The notes under the pieces were generated by a model, which was given only the letters and a program-made list of their open reading frames with translations, ran no database searches and was not told where the DNA came from. A stretch of 33,496 nt of DNA from Peptococcaceae bacterium BRH_c23 (GTDB lineage Bacteria > Bacillota_B > Desulfitobacteriia > Desulfitobacteriales > Desulfitobacteriaceae), in NCBI GenBank assembly GCA_000961805.1, contig LADV01000300.1:1-33496 (forward strand), written 5' to 3'. The first letter of the stretch is position 1. The number at the start of each line of letters is the position of its first letter. This document shows, piece by piece, positions 23,936 through 31,850 of the stretch. The translations under genes and the position numbers were made by a program.

Positions 23936-23961
23936 AAAAAGAGGATGCCTTCGCACCCTCT
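23936..23961 (-). terminator. Terminator after rplT
   Basis: Minus strand: AGAGGGTGC (23961-23953) pairs with GCATCCTCT (23948-23940) around GAAG, then TTTT (23939-23936). It lies just past the rplT stop and closes the infC-rpmI-rplT operon. Confidence 0.85.
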
Positions 23962-23966
23962 CTGTT

Positions 23967-24326
23967 TTAAGCCTTGATTTGTACCTTAGCAACATTGACA
24001 ATTTCCGTAAACGCTGCAGCATCGCTGATTGCGAGTTCAGCCAGCATCTTGCGATTGACTGTAACTCCGGCTTTCTTCAAGCCGTCCATCATGCGACTAT
24101 AGGATAAACCATTTATGCGGGCAGCTGCGTTGATTCTGGCGATCCAGAGCTTACGGAAGTTACCTTTGTTATCTTTTCTATGAGCATAGGAATAAGCTAA
24201 GGATTTTAGGACTTGTTCATTAGCTGGGCGGTAGAGTTTACTTTTTGCTCCACGGTATCCTTTAGCTAATTTTAATATTTTCTTGTGGCGAGCATGTTTG
24301 GTCATGCCTTTTTTTACACGGGCCAT
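23967..24326 (-). CDS. rplT: Large ribosomal subunit protein bL20
   Basis: 119 residues, the usual size. Typical sequence: a very basic N-terminal helix ([20 protein letters not shown]), [34 protein letters not shown], and the globular C-terminal [16 protein letters not shown]. Besides building the 50S subunit, bL20 represses its own operon by binding the infC leader in Firmicutes. AAGGAGG Shine-Dalgarno; last gene of infC-rpmI-rplT. Confidence 0.98.
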   Translation of the reverse strand: MARVKKGMTKHARHKKILKLAKGYRGAKSKLYRPANEQVLKSLAYSYAHRKDNKGNFRKLWIARINAAARINGLSYSRMMDGLKKAGVTVNRKMLAELAISDAAAFTEIVNVAKVQIKA

Positions 24327-24354
24327 GTCAAAGACCTCCTTTTAACTCCAGTTT

Positions 24355-24552
24355 TTATAGATAAGCAATTAAATTTGCAATTCGTTTGGCATCAGATTTA
24401 TGCATCACCGTAGATTTGCGCAAATTGCGTTTTGCCTTCGGCGACTTCTTCTCTAACATGTGGCTAGTGTATCCATGCATACGGATAATTTTGCCGGTTC
24501 CTGTTTTCTTAAAGCGCTTTGCTGCGCCTCGGTGGGTTTTCATTTTTGGCAT
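24355..24552 (-). CDS. rpmI: Large ribosomal subunit protein bL35
   Basis: 65 residues with the bL35 pattern [20 protein letters not shown] and the basic [20 protein letters not shown] segment. GGGGG-type Shine-Dalgarno. Sits between infC and rplT as in most Firmicutes. Confidence 0.98.
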   Translation of the reverse strand: MPKMKTHRGAAKRFKKTGTGKIIRMHGYTSHMLEKKSPKAKRNLRKSTVMHKSDAKRIANLIAYL

Positions 24553-24573
24553 TTCGTAATCCCCCTTTTGCTA

Positions 24574-25089
24574 TTAATCGTGTTTGATTGAAGCTAAAAT
24601 CATGATCATGTTTCGACCCTCAAGTTTTGCTTCGCGCTCAACCGTAGACTCGGCCTTACAAAACTCGGCGAGTCTTACGCATAAGGCTTTTCCAAGTTCC
24701 GGGTGGGTAACTTCCCTTCCACGGAACATGATCGTTACCTTTACTTTATCCCCCTCCAACAAAAAGCGTTGGGCGTTGCGGGCTTTGGTTTCGAAGTCGT
24801 GGTCCTCAATATTGGGACGTAACTTGACTTCTTTGATTTCCATGCTTTTTTGTTTTTTACGAGCTTCTTTGTCCCGTTTGGCTTGCTCGTATTTGTACTT
24901 GCCATAGTCCATTAGTTTGCAGACTGGGGGTTTGGCCGTCGGTGCAATCTCAACGAGATCTAACGATTTCTCGATTGCGAGGGCCAAGGCATCTCTAGTC
25001 GCCATGATCCCCAGTTGTTCCCCTTCTTCTCCGACGAGACGAACATCCCGAACCCGGATTTCGTCATTGAGTCTTAAGTCCTTGCTAAT
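24574..25089 (-). CDS. infC: Translation initiation factor IF-3 (AUU start)
   Basis: 171 residues when read from ATT 25089; the first ATG (25005) would cut off the conserved N-terminus. The upstream frame encodes ISKDLRLNDEIRVRDVRLVG and continues GEEGEQLGIM, the standard IF-3 N-terminal domain, and GGAGGTGG lies nine bases before the ATT. Rare AUU starts are typical for infC and allow IF-3 to repress its own translation by rejecting non-canonical codons. The C-terminal domain follows (KSMEIKEVKLRPNIEDHDFE and KVKVTIMFRGREVTHPELG). The protein binds the 30S subunit and checks start-codon pairing. First gene of the operon. Confidence 0.97.
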   Translation of the reverse strand: MSKDLRLNDEIRVRDVRLVGEEGEQLGIMATRDALALAIEKSLDLVEIAPTAKPPVCKLMDYGKYKYEQAKRDKEARKKQKSMEIKEVKLRPNIEDHDFETKARNAQRFLLEGDKVKVTIMFRGREVTHPELGKALCVRLAEFCKAESTVEREAKLEGRNMIMILASIKHD

Positions 25090-25091
25090 AA

Positions 25092-25247
25092 GAAACCACC
25101 TCCAAAAAATTTATCAGCTCAAAACAAAAAAGACGGATGAATTACCACCCGTCTTCTATACAATCACGAGCAAAAAATTAAGCTCAGGACCAGAAGATAC
25201 CTTAACAACGAACGCCGTAAGGTGAGAAGCGGATGGCTTCTACTTGA
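25092..25247 (-). ncRNA. infC operon leader (L20-leader type) with attenuator
   Basis: A ~155-base leader separates the promoter from infC. It ends in a terminator hairpin AGACGGGTGG...CATCCGTCT (25154-25131) followed by six T (25130-25125), only ~36 bases before the start codon. A CTCACCTTACGG...TTAAGGT pairing upstream could form an alternative structure. This matches the Firmicute L20 leader, in which bL20 binding causes early termination. The identity with that RNA family is inferred from position and layout. Confidence 0.75.
25125..25154 (-). terminator. Attenuator terminator in the infC leader
   Basis: Stem of AGACGG with flanking GTGG/CATC pairs around AATT, then TTTTTT in the infC direction. 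A functional intrinsic terminator placed before the operon is the hallmark of attenuation. Confidence 0.85.
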
Positions 25248-25254
25248 CTTAAGT

Positions 25255-25283
25255 ATTTTACATCAAAAACTTTATCATGTCAA
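25255..25283 (-). promoter_or_regulatory. Promoter of infC-rpmI-rplT
   Basis: Minus strand: consensus TTGACA (25283-25278), a 17-base spacer, TAAAAT (25260-25255). Confidence 0.85.
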
Positions 25284-25316
25284 TTCCTTATCTTCCCACC
25301 CAGAGCTGAAGCATGA

Positions 25317-25480
25317 TTTTCTCCATTAATAAATAAACCAGGACAACATACCGCTGCCTTTCCCTCGGATCAGCACGAAATTTACTCGGGTTCCCTGCTT
25401 GCTGGTACACTGAACTTCGAATATACCCCATTCATTGCGGGAGTGAAAGAAACCTTTGACTTTTACAAATACTCAGCTTT
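25317..25480 (+). other. Coding-like open segment without a start codon
   Basis: Plus-strand frame open from after a TGA near 25316 into the next gene (antisense). It includes AFPSDQHEIYSGSLLAGTLN followed by FEYTPFIAGVKETFDFYKYS. There is no ATG and no ribosome site in front. The residue mix looks like real protein, so it may be a gene remnant in the ~190-base gap between the infC promoter and the next gene. I do not recognise the family. Confidence 0.2.
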
Positions 25481-26408
25481 AAAAAGGAGGTTTAAGCTGG
25501 TAACCACGTTCCATATCAATGTCATAATCGGGACTTTCTATTTGCCACCATTTCTTCACCGCTGACTTGTCCTGAGCCCAACGCATGTACGGATGATCCA
25601 TTTCGTAGATTATACCATGCCGGATCCATTCCACTGTTTTCACATCCCAGGGCATAATATTGGCAAGGTTTACGTTTGGTCCGAACTCTTTGACCAGCCA
25701 AGCAATCAAGGGATGATTTGGCAAATTCCGGTCGTCCCACAATTCAAAGATCAGCTTTGTCGGGTCTATTGCTTTGGCCACTTCCAGTAGCTGCTTTTGT
25801 CCATGTTTGTTCTCCAACTGGGTACCTATCAAACCTCGTACAATCATCCCTTCCCAGTAGACATAGTCCGCACCGGCCTCAATCAACCCCAAAGCCTGCT
25901 CCAAAGTTCTTTCCACGGAAATTAAATCGCGAGACACTCTGGTCGGATCTTTCCACCACCATTTTTTTCCAACTTCACCCACAACAATAAAGTCCTCATC
26001 TTTAAACATTTTGACTTCATCTTGCATTTCTTGGAGCGTGGTCCCAGAACCATGGTTTTCCACTTCGACCTCGTTGATTCCCAATTGTTTTAGAAGCTTA
26101 ATATACTCCTTAATGTTTTTTTGCGCTTTGGCGATCTCAAATTGGGTGCCGCCCAAGGCCACGCCCATGTCCATATTTCGAAACCCCTCAACTGCTTCTT
26201 GTACAATTTTAATATCGTGATGCCAGAAGGTGTCCAATAGCTTAATTCGATCCACGAGTTCCTGAAAAGGCTCTACGTATTTTGGTCCGTAATTGGCGAC
26301 ATCCATAATCAATACCATTGTAATTCCAGTTTTCCTGGGTTTGTGGGTACGTTCTGAATCGGCATCCAATTGATCCTGAAATTTTTTTAGTATTGGCAAT
26401 AGTTCCAT
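25479..26408 (-). CDS. Phosphosulfolactate synthase-like (archaeal ComA family) protein
   Basis: 309 residues, somewhat longer than the ~250 of the Methanocaldococcus enzyme because of an N-terminal extension. The TIM-barrel family, which adds sulfite to phosphoenolpyruvate in coenzyme M synthesis, is recognised from GVALGGTQFEIAKAQ, LGINEVEVENHGSGTTLQEM, the catalytic-lysine motif VVGEVGKK, a GADYVYWEGMIVRG segment and NLANIMPWDVKTVEWIRHG. Inserts rich in Trp (KKWWWKDPT, KKWWQIES) are not in the archaeal protein as I remember it. Related bacterial proteins serve in sulfolactate or sulfonate routes; the reaction here is open. ATG with GGAAGGGG upstream; 44 bases after the metallo-hydrolase gene. 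Not related to the ComA response regulator. Confidence 0.78.
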   Translation of the reverse strand: MELLPILKKFQDQLDADSERTHKPRKTGITMVLIMDVANYGPKYVEPFQELVDRIKLLDTFWHHDIKIVQEAVEGFRNMDMGVALGGTQFEIAKAQKNIKEYIKLLKQLGINEVEVENHGSGTTLQEMQDEVKMFKDEDFIVVGEVGKKWWWKDPTRVSRDLISVERTLEQALGLIEAGADYVYWEGMIVRGLIGTQLENKHGQKQLLEVAKAIDPTKLIFELWDDRNLPNHPLIAWLVKEFGPNVNLANIMPWDVKTVEWIRHGIIYEMDHPYMRWAQDKSAVKKWWQIESPDYDIDMERGYQLKPPF

Positions 26409-26452
26409 TTCAATATTCCCCTTCCTTGCTGTACCTTGTACGACGTAGCAAA

Positions 26453-27142
26453 CTAAAACTCGTAGATATCACCAGGTTCAAGGATCACAACGCTGCCAGC
26501 TTTGTTGCTCTCCACTAAATTTTTAAATTCTTCCGGATTCTGATTGAGCAAAGGAAATGTGTTATAGTGAATGGGCACAGTAACCTTGGCAGAAACATAT
26601 TCCGCAGCTATGGCTGCATCATTTGGCCCCATGACATAATTATCCCCGATGGGCAGCAGAGCCAGATCAATTTTATTCAGGCTTCCGATTAACTTCATAT
26701 CCATAAACAATCCCGTGTCTCCCGCATGATAAATAAGCTTATCACCTAACTTCACCAGGAAACCGCAGGGACTTCCTGTATAGATACTACCCTGATCAGT
26801 CATAACAGCTGAGCCATGCCAGGCAGGTGTGAGCTTGATCCAACCAAACGGAAACTGGTGACTGCCACCGATATGCATCGCATGGGTTTTGGCACCCTGA
26901 GCTTCAAAGAAAGCTGCTAGTTCCGCCGTCCCTATAATGGGTACATCACACTGCTTGGCAATGGCCAAAGCATCTGTCATATGGTCAAAATGCCCATGCG
27001 TTACTAATACAGCATCGACTTTAACCTGGTTAGGTTTGAGCTTAGCCACCGGGTTGCCGCTTAGCCACGGGTCTACAATTACCCTGAAACCTCCTTCCTC
27101 GATAGTAACACAAGCGTGCCCGTTAAATGTGATTTTTGACAT
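26453..27142 (-). CDS. Metal-dependent hydrolase, UPF0173-type metallo-beta-lactamase fold
   Basis: 229 residues. Opens with ITFNGHACVTIEEGGFRVIVDPWLSGNP, has the metal motif THGHFDHMTDA, then HAGDTGLFMDM and a C-terminal IHYNTFPLL, all standard for the UPF0173 group of small MBL-fold hydrolases of unknown substrate. I chose ATG 27142, preceded by GGAGAGACGAGG, over the earlier in-frame start at 27172. Same strand and closely followed by the phosphosulfolactate-synthase-like gene, so probably cotranscribed with it. Confidence 0.9.
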   Translation of the reverse strand: MSKITFNGHACVTIEEGGFRVIVDPWLSGNPVAKLKPNQVKVDAVLVTHGHFDHMTDALAIAKQCDVPIIGTAELAAFFEAQGAKTHAMHIGGSHQFPFGWIKLTPAWHGSAVMTDQGSIYTGSPCGFLVKLGDKLIYHAGDTGLFMDMKLIGSLNKIDLALLPIGDNYVMGPNDAAIAAEYVSAKVTVPIHYNTFPLLNQNPEEFKNLVESNKAGSVVILEPGDIYEF

Positions 27143-27233
27143 CCTCGTCTCTCCTTTCCCAATACAAAACACTTCACCCTGAACAATGTATTTAGTGCCT
27201 TATTCACAAGAAATATCCCGTAATGAGACATAA

Positions 27234-27993
27234 TTAAGGGGGTGGCTCACACCATGATCTATCCACCCCACTACAGACTGGGCACAGGGGGCTTCTTTTT
27301 ACGTCCACTTTAAGAAGGTCAAGCTTGAGCGCGTTATAGAGCAATAGCGCTTCCCAACCAGCAAGTCCCCATGACCAAGAATGTACTTAAGAACTTGGGT
27401 AGCCTGAATCATACCAATTACACCCGGTACCACACCAACAACTGGGATAGGTTTGCCAGGTGGGGTTGGCATATTAGGGGAGAGGCAATTGTAACACGGA
27501 GTTAATCTTGGAATTATAGTCATCATTTGCCCTTCAAAACCAGATACCGCGCCGTAAAAGAAAGCTTTATCAGAGTGTACGCACACCTGGTTCATCAGGA
27601 AACGGGCTGGGAAATTATCACTGCAATCAACGACCATGTCATAATCCATTACTGTCTGTTCGACGTTCTGTTGAGTTAATCTCATCGGCTAAGCAAGCAC
27701 TTCTATGTCCGGGTTCAAATTCTTAAGGGCTAGCCGGGCAGATTCTGCCTTAGCCCGCCCGATATCTCCGTTCCTATGTAGAACCTGACGGTTCAGGTTG
27801 CACAGATCTATTGCATCACTGTCCACAATTCCGATTTTACCAATACCGGCAGCCGCTAGATAGAAAAGAAGAACCTTGGCAACCTTAATTTTTTGTTGCC
27901 CTTTTATCCCAACTTCAGCTAAATTATCTGTCTTTGACATCTTTCGAGTTCTTCCTCGCTTAGTTCTACTCCCGTTTTAAGCATAACTACCAA
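27234..27993 (-). pseudogene. Decayed ThiF/MoeB-type sulfur-carrier-activating enzyme
   Basis: Pieces of an E1-like adenylyltransferase lie in order but are broken. A likely TTG start at 27993 gives MLKTGVELSEEELERCQRQI; a one-base loss near 27920 then shifts the frame to LAEVGIKGQQKIKVAKVL. The glycine-rich nucleotide loop normally after VL (GAGGLG) is missing, and the text resumes at LFYLAAAGIGKIGIVDSDAI. An in-frame TAG (27691-27689) replaces a codon between EVLA and PMRLT. A second shift near 27343 moves the C-terminus (LLLYNALKLDLLKVDVKRSP, then LCPVC zinc motif) out of frame. The usual catalytic Cys segment is also absent. An intact MoaD-like partner lies upstream. Confidence 0.85.
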
Positions 27994-28166
27994 ATTGTAC
28001 TTTCTCCCCATATCAAAACTGGCACCGACTATAGCTACGCTGGCCAGATTAAATACCACGTTTATATTTTTCACTTGCTTGGTCTAGATTCCCCTTGTTG
28101 CAAAATAAGTTAATGATTTCCTTCTACCGGGAACTAGGATCCCCCCTCCTGCAATTTTAATAGACT

Positions 28167-28182
28167 CTCGGCCTTCGCCGAG
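28167..28182. repeat. Short GC-rich hairpin between moaD-like gene and thiF pseudogene
   Basis: CTCGGC (28167-28172) pairs with GCCGAG (28177-28182) around a four-base loop. There is no T-run on the minus side, so it is not a classical terminator. The surrounding 27994-28222 stretch has coding-like minus-strand frames (for example GLGEGRESIKIAGGGILVPG) but no clear gene; it may hold remnants of something deleted. Confidence 0.4.
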
Positions 28183-28222
28183 CCCGTTGGAATAGTGAGG
28201 TAGAGGACTGAATGGTTTAGAA

Positions 28223-28501
28223 TTAACCACCGGCTGCCGCCGGTATAATAGTCAGCTCATCACCAGCTTGTAAGGTAGTCTTCATTCCCTGCAAATAGGC
28301 TATGTTTTCGCCGTTAAGAAAAACAAAGAAAAGATCTGATACATTACCATCCAAATCACACAATATATCTTTGAGTCCCGTATACCTAACGTCTAAGTCC
28401 TGTATACATTCGACAACACTGTGAGCCGCACATTCGACCACTTTATTATCGCCGGTAAGGTGGGCAATTGAGGCTGGCAGTCGCACGGTAATATTGCTCA
28501 C
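28223..28501 (-). CDS. MoaD/ThiS-family ubiquitin-like sulfur carrier
   Basis: 92 residues ending in the GG required for C-terminal adenylation and thiocarboxylate formation (ELTIIPAAAGG). The beta-grasp pattern is visible: ITVRLPASIAHLTGDNKVVE, a central helix region, VFLNGENIAY and LQAGDELTIIP. Such carriers donate sulfur in molybdopterin, thiamin or other pathways after activation by a ThiF/MoeB-type E1. The obvious E1 partner next door is a pseudogene, so activation must come from elsewhere or the carrier is now idle. GTG start 28501 with AGGGGAG upstream; downstream of the nitronate monooxygenase-like gene. Confidence 0.85.
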   Translation of the reverse strand: MSNITVRLPASIAHLTGDNKVVECAAHSVVECIQDLDVRYTGLKDILCDLDGNVSDLFFVFLNGENIAYLQGMKTTLQAGDELTIIPAAAGG

Positions 28502-28544
28502 TTTTCATCTCCCCTTTTCTAACTCATTCCTGCAACAAATAGTT

Positions 28545-29531
28545 TTATGATGGTATCAATAGACCCATAGCTATCAATCTTTCGCTAATTTCCCGTGACC
28601 CTTTAATAAAGGAATCTACAACTGTACTTACGGACGGAATATCATTAATCAACCCTACGGCCTGACCACAATAAGCCATTCCCTCTTGTAATCGTCCCTC
28701 AATAATACACCTGCGGTACTTCTCGCCGCTAATCCATGGCCTTAATTCTTCAAGCTCTGCTCCCCTCTCCTCCATTTCCAACACTAGACGAACAGCATCA
28801 TTTATCAACGTCCGATGGGTATTACGGATCGAACGTTGTACTAGGACTGTTTGATTTTCTTGGGAATCTAACAGCAATTGCTTGAACTTAAAATGAACGG
28901 GGGATTCTAAGGTGGCCATGAACCGCGTCCCAACAACCACCCCCTCTGCCCCAAGCGCCAGTGCCGCTAGGAAACCACGGGCATCGGCGATCCCCCCTCC
29001 GGCAATTATCGGAACCTTTAACAGATCCTTAGCCTTTGGAACTAACACCATGGTAGAAACATCATCCATACCAACATTGCCGCCATTAGCAAATCCTACT
29101 ATTTCCACCGCATCAGCCCCGCATTGTTCTGCTTTAATGGCATGTTTAATAGAGGCCACTTTATGAATCACCTTTATCCCGGCTGCATGCAGCGGATAGA
29201 TAACCTCTTCAGGGCTCCTCACTCCAGCGGTCTCCACCACCGGAATGCGCTCCTCTATCACGGCTTGGATAAATTCAGTGCTTGATGCCAAGGATGCAGC
29301 CCTGTTAAGACTGATATTTACCCCCAAAGGCTTATCGGTTAGTTGCTTGGCCTTTCGAATTTCTTCCCTCAGCTCATCACCATCTTTAAACCGTGCAGAA
29401 GAAATAATACCGAGACCGCCTGCCTTAGAGACAGCAGCAGACAACTTGGCATCTGTAATCCAGTGCATACTCCCCATTATAATTGGATATTTGATGCCCA
29501 AAAGCTGGGTAATTCCAGTTCTAAACATCAT
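28545..29531 (-). CDS. Nitronate monooxygenase-like FMN-dependent TIM-barrel protein
   Basis: 328 residues of the NMO / 2-nitropropane dioxygenase superfamily. Family signs: LLGIKYPIIMGSMHWITDA, SKAGGLGIISSA, KPLGVNISL, the FMN phosphate site VPIIAGGGIADARGF and GAEGVVVGTRFMAT. In characterised nitronate monooxygenases a His in EAGGHxG deprotonates the substrate; here the equivalent stretch is EIVGFANGGNVG, with Asn152 at that place. The gene may therefore act on another substrate, for example as an enoyl reductase or oxidase. ATG with GGAGGG upstream. Closely followed by the MoaD-like gene, suggesting a shared transcript. Confidence 0.85.
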   Translation of the reverse strand: MMFRTGITQLLGIKYPIIMGSMHWITDAKLSAAVSKAGGLGIISSARFKDGDELREEIRKAKQLTDKPLGVNISLNRAASLASSTEFIQAVIEERIPVVETAGVRSPEEVIYPLHAAGIKVIHKVASIKHAIKAEQCGADAVEIVGFANGGNVGMDDVSTMVLVPKAKDLLKVPIIAGGGIADARGFLAALALGAEGVVVGTRFMATLESPVHFKFKQLLLDSQENQTVLVQRSIRNTHRTLINDAVRLVLEMEERGAELEELRPWISGEKYRRCIIEGRLQEGMAYCGQAVGLINDIPSVSTVVDSFIKGSREISERLIAMGLLIPS

Positions 29532-29556
29532 ACTTCCACTCCCTCCAATATTTTTT

Positions 29557-29578
29557 TAAATTGCAATCCTGCAATTTA
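29557..29578. repeat. Hairpin in the leader of the NMO-like gene
   Basis: TAAATTGCA (29557-29565) pairs with TGCAATTTA (29570-29578) around ATCC. In the minus direction it is followed by A, not T, and lies just before the NMO ribosome site, so it is not a terminator for that strand. Function unknown. Confidence 0.5.
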
Positions 29579-29688
29579 AAGTTACCAACTCCGTCCGCAA
29601 CACGAGGGCTCTTGAATTACTCCGGTAAAGATGGCATCTTTATCGCAAAGGCTTGGGTAAAGCAACGCACCCGCTCTCCACCACCGCC

Positions 29689-29732
29689 CGTCAGCCCTCT
29701 CGATCAATCCAGCACTCAAGCAAATACGCCAC
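29689..29732. repeat. Diverged repeat, copy 1 (NMO-MCP gap)
   Basis: This stretch matches 31654-31696 at roughly 80 percent, with shared blocks AGCCCTCTCG, CAATCCAGC and CTCAAGCAAA. Its minus strand reads YLLECWIDREG then a stop, similar to the frame of the other copy. The gap 29532-29797 holds no credible gene. Confidence 0.6.
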
Positions 29733-29797
29733 TCATCCTGGTAAGGCACTTAAGGTAGTGTGATTCTTGAGAAATGATGGTATAAGGATTCCTGTAA

Positions 29798-31579
29798 TCA
29801 GACTTTGAACTGGTTGAATTGCGCTTTTAGTTCAGCCGTGAGGGTATTTAAGGTTTGAAAATATGCATACGCTTTTTCCAGCTCATCATTCATGCATTGC
29901 GTTGTAGCAGAGATTTCTTGAGATGCGGCAGAGGTTTCTTCAGAAACAGAAGAAATTTCTTCGACCTTTTCGAGTATATTGCCTTTCCTCTCATTTACCT
30001 GCAGAATCATTCCCAAGGCGGTCTCCATTCCCGGTTCAATTTCATACACAGCATCAATGAGTTGTTTGAAGGATTCCATGGCACCCTGGATGACGTGAAT
30101 CTGGTTGTTTAGGTCCAGGCTTAAATCTGAGGTTGTTTCAACCACCTGTTCCGTATCCACATCAATGCTTTTTAACAGAAGCTGGATGTTTTCCGATGAA
30201 ACCTTGGACTGCTCGGCTAGCTTCCCGATTTCATCCGCTACCACTGAAAATCCTTTACCGGCTTCTCCGGCTCTGGCAGCCTCTATAGCAGCATTTAAAG
30301 CTAACAAATTCGTCTGGCCTGCAATATTTTTAATAACATCCGTGATATTATTGATGTTGCGAATATTTTCGCTCAGCTTCTTAATTTTTTCCCCGATTTC
30401 GTTAAAGGAATTGCCGATTTTATAGATAGAACCAATGAGTTCTGTTAACCTCTTGCTGTCTTTACTGGCACTTACAGCCGTAACTTGGGCCTTGGCTGCA
30501 ATCACACCCATCTGTTTTGATGTGTTCTCCAATTCTTGTCCGAAAGTAGTGAACGTCAAATTGATGTTTGACAGGTCCGTAGCTTGCACAGAAGCCCCCC
30601 TAGCCACTTCGTCAATGGCTTTCACGACTTCTTGGGAAGATTCATAGTTGCTTTTATTAATATCCGTCAGTTGAAGTGTAGAATTGACAACCTTGTCCGT
30701 ATTGTCTTTTACCAGCTTAACCATAGTATGCGTCTTATCAACAAACACATTGAAACGAGCTACAAGTTTCCCAATATCATCCCTTGAAACCGTAGCAAGT
30801 CTTTTTGTAAGATCCCCTTCCCCCTGGGATATGTCCTTTAATGCTTCATTCACCTCGTGTATAGGAACGACAAGCTGTTTGATCAGCATATATAGATTAA
30901 TAAAAATGGCAGCCAGACACAATATTGCGATCACAGAATTTTTTTGTATGATAGTGCTTTGTAAATGTTTTAAATCCTCTAAACTGAAAACAGGAAGCGA
31001 TAAACTAATATTTAAAACGATGAGAAAGAGTGCAGTACCAAATGCAGTAGTAACCACGTTGAGTACCAGTTTTACCTTCATGGAAAAAAACGCCTTGCCT
31101 TCTGCCAAGGGAATGGTCGCTGTCAACTTGTCAATCTGCATAAGTGTATAGGCTAACCAAGGAACTGCAAACACAAAAACAAGGGCGATGACAACAAGCT
31201 CAGATAAAAGATACTCCATTTTCGTATAAGAGGGTTCGAACAAAATAACGGTACTGGGCCCGAAGGCAAGGAATAGGAACAGGATGAGCATGATGAATTT
31301 TGAGATGCGAGTTATATCTTTTTGAACTTCCTGCAGCGCAACAATACTTGGATTCTTTAAGTAGTCATCAATACTTTTCAGCTTTTTGTTCATGTACAGG
31401 TAAACCATCAAGACAACCACAAAAACGTATACCATCCATAATTTAGGCGGAATAAGTATTTGCAGGAATTCCTGGATACTGATATACCCGAAATATATCT
31501 GGCATAAAAACCATGTGATCATAGGCACCAATAGACTGCCGTAAATTCCAATATAAATAGATCGATTGAAATTTTTCAA
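29798..31579 (-). CDS. Methyl-accepting chemotaxis protein with a membrane-embedded sensor
   Basis: 593 residues. About six membrane segments fill residues ~10-240 with no large outer ligand domain, followed by a HAMP linker ([25 protein letters not shown]) and a full signalling domain. The hairpin tip is [35 protein letters not shown], and a classic adaptation segment [21 protein letters not shown] follows. Such receptors sense membrane-linked or intracellular cues. TTG start 31579 with GGGGGT upstream. Its place between a TRAP transporter and metabolic genes suggests taxis to the imported compound, but this is only context. Confidence 0.95.
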   Translation of the reverse strand: MKNFNRSIYIGIYGSLLVPMITWFLCQIYFGYISIQEFLQILIPPKLWMVYVFVVVLMVYLYMNKKLKSIDDYLKNPSIVALQEVQKDITRISKFIMLILFLFLAFGPSTVILFEPSYTKMEYLLSELVVIALVFVFAVPWLAYTLMQIDKLTATIPLAEGKAFFSMKVKLVLNVVTTAFGTALFLIVLNISLSLPVFSLEDLKHLQSTIIQKNSVIAILCLAAIFINLYMLIKQLVVPIHEVNEALKDISQGEGDLTKRLATVSRDDIGKLVARFNVFVDKTHTMVKLVKDNTDKVVNSTLQLTDINKSNYESSQEVVKAIDEVARGASVQATDLSNINLTFTTFGQELENTSKQMGVIAAKAQVTAVSASKDSKRLTELIGSIYKIGNSFNEIGEKIKKLSENIRNINNITDVIKNIAGQTNLLALNAAIEAARAGEAGKGFSVVADEIGKLAEQSKVSSENIQLLLKSIDVDTEQVVETTSDLSLDLNNQIHVIQGAMESFKQLIDAVYEIEPGMETALGMILQVNERKGNILEKVEEISSVSEETSAASQEISATTQCMNDELEKAYAYFQTLNTLTAELKAQFNQFKV

Positions 31580-31608
31580 TGTTTTACCCCCATAATCAGC
31601 ATTGTTAA

Positions 31609-31730
31609 TTATTCCCGTAAGTTATTAATGAAAAAAACTACCTTAGCAGCATCCGTTAGCCCTCTCGCAGCAATCCAGCGCTCAAGCAAACGTCCACAGG
31701 GAAGCCATGCCTCCATCGTCTTTTGTTCGT
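31609..31730 (-). pseudogene. Gene remnant containing repeat copy 2
   Basis: The minus frame MEAWLPCGRLLERWIAARGL continuing [15 protein letters not shown] to a TAA at 31609 looks like a real protein C-terminus, but the frame upstream runs into sequence antisense or out of frame with dctM and has no proper start. Bases 31654-31696 match 29689-29732. Family not recognised. Confidence 0.35.
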
Positions 31731-31850
31731 ATTGCCAGGCTTTGCTGTTTTTGTATTTGATATAGTTCAAGCCTCTGTAGACATATTTCAAAATACAAAT
31801 ATATAATGGGAGCCTAGCTGAACAACGATCACTGTGTACCTCCAATTGCT

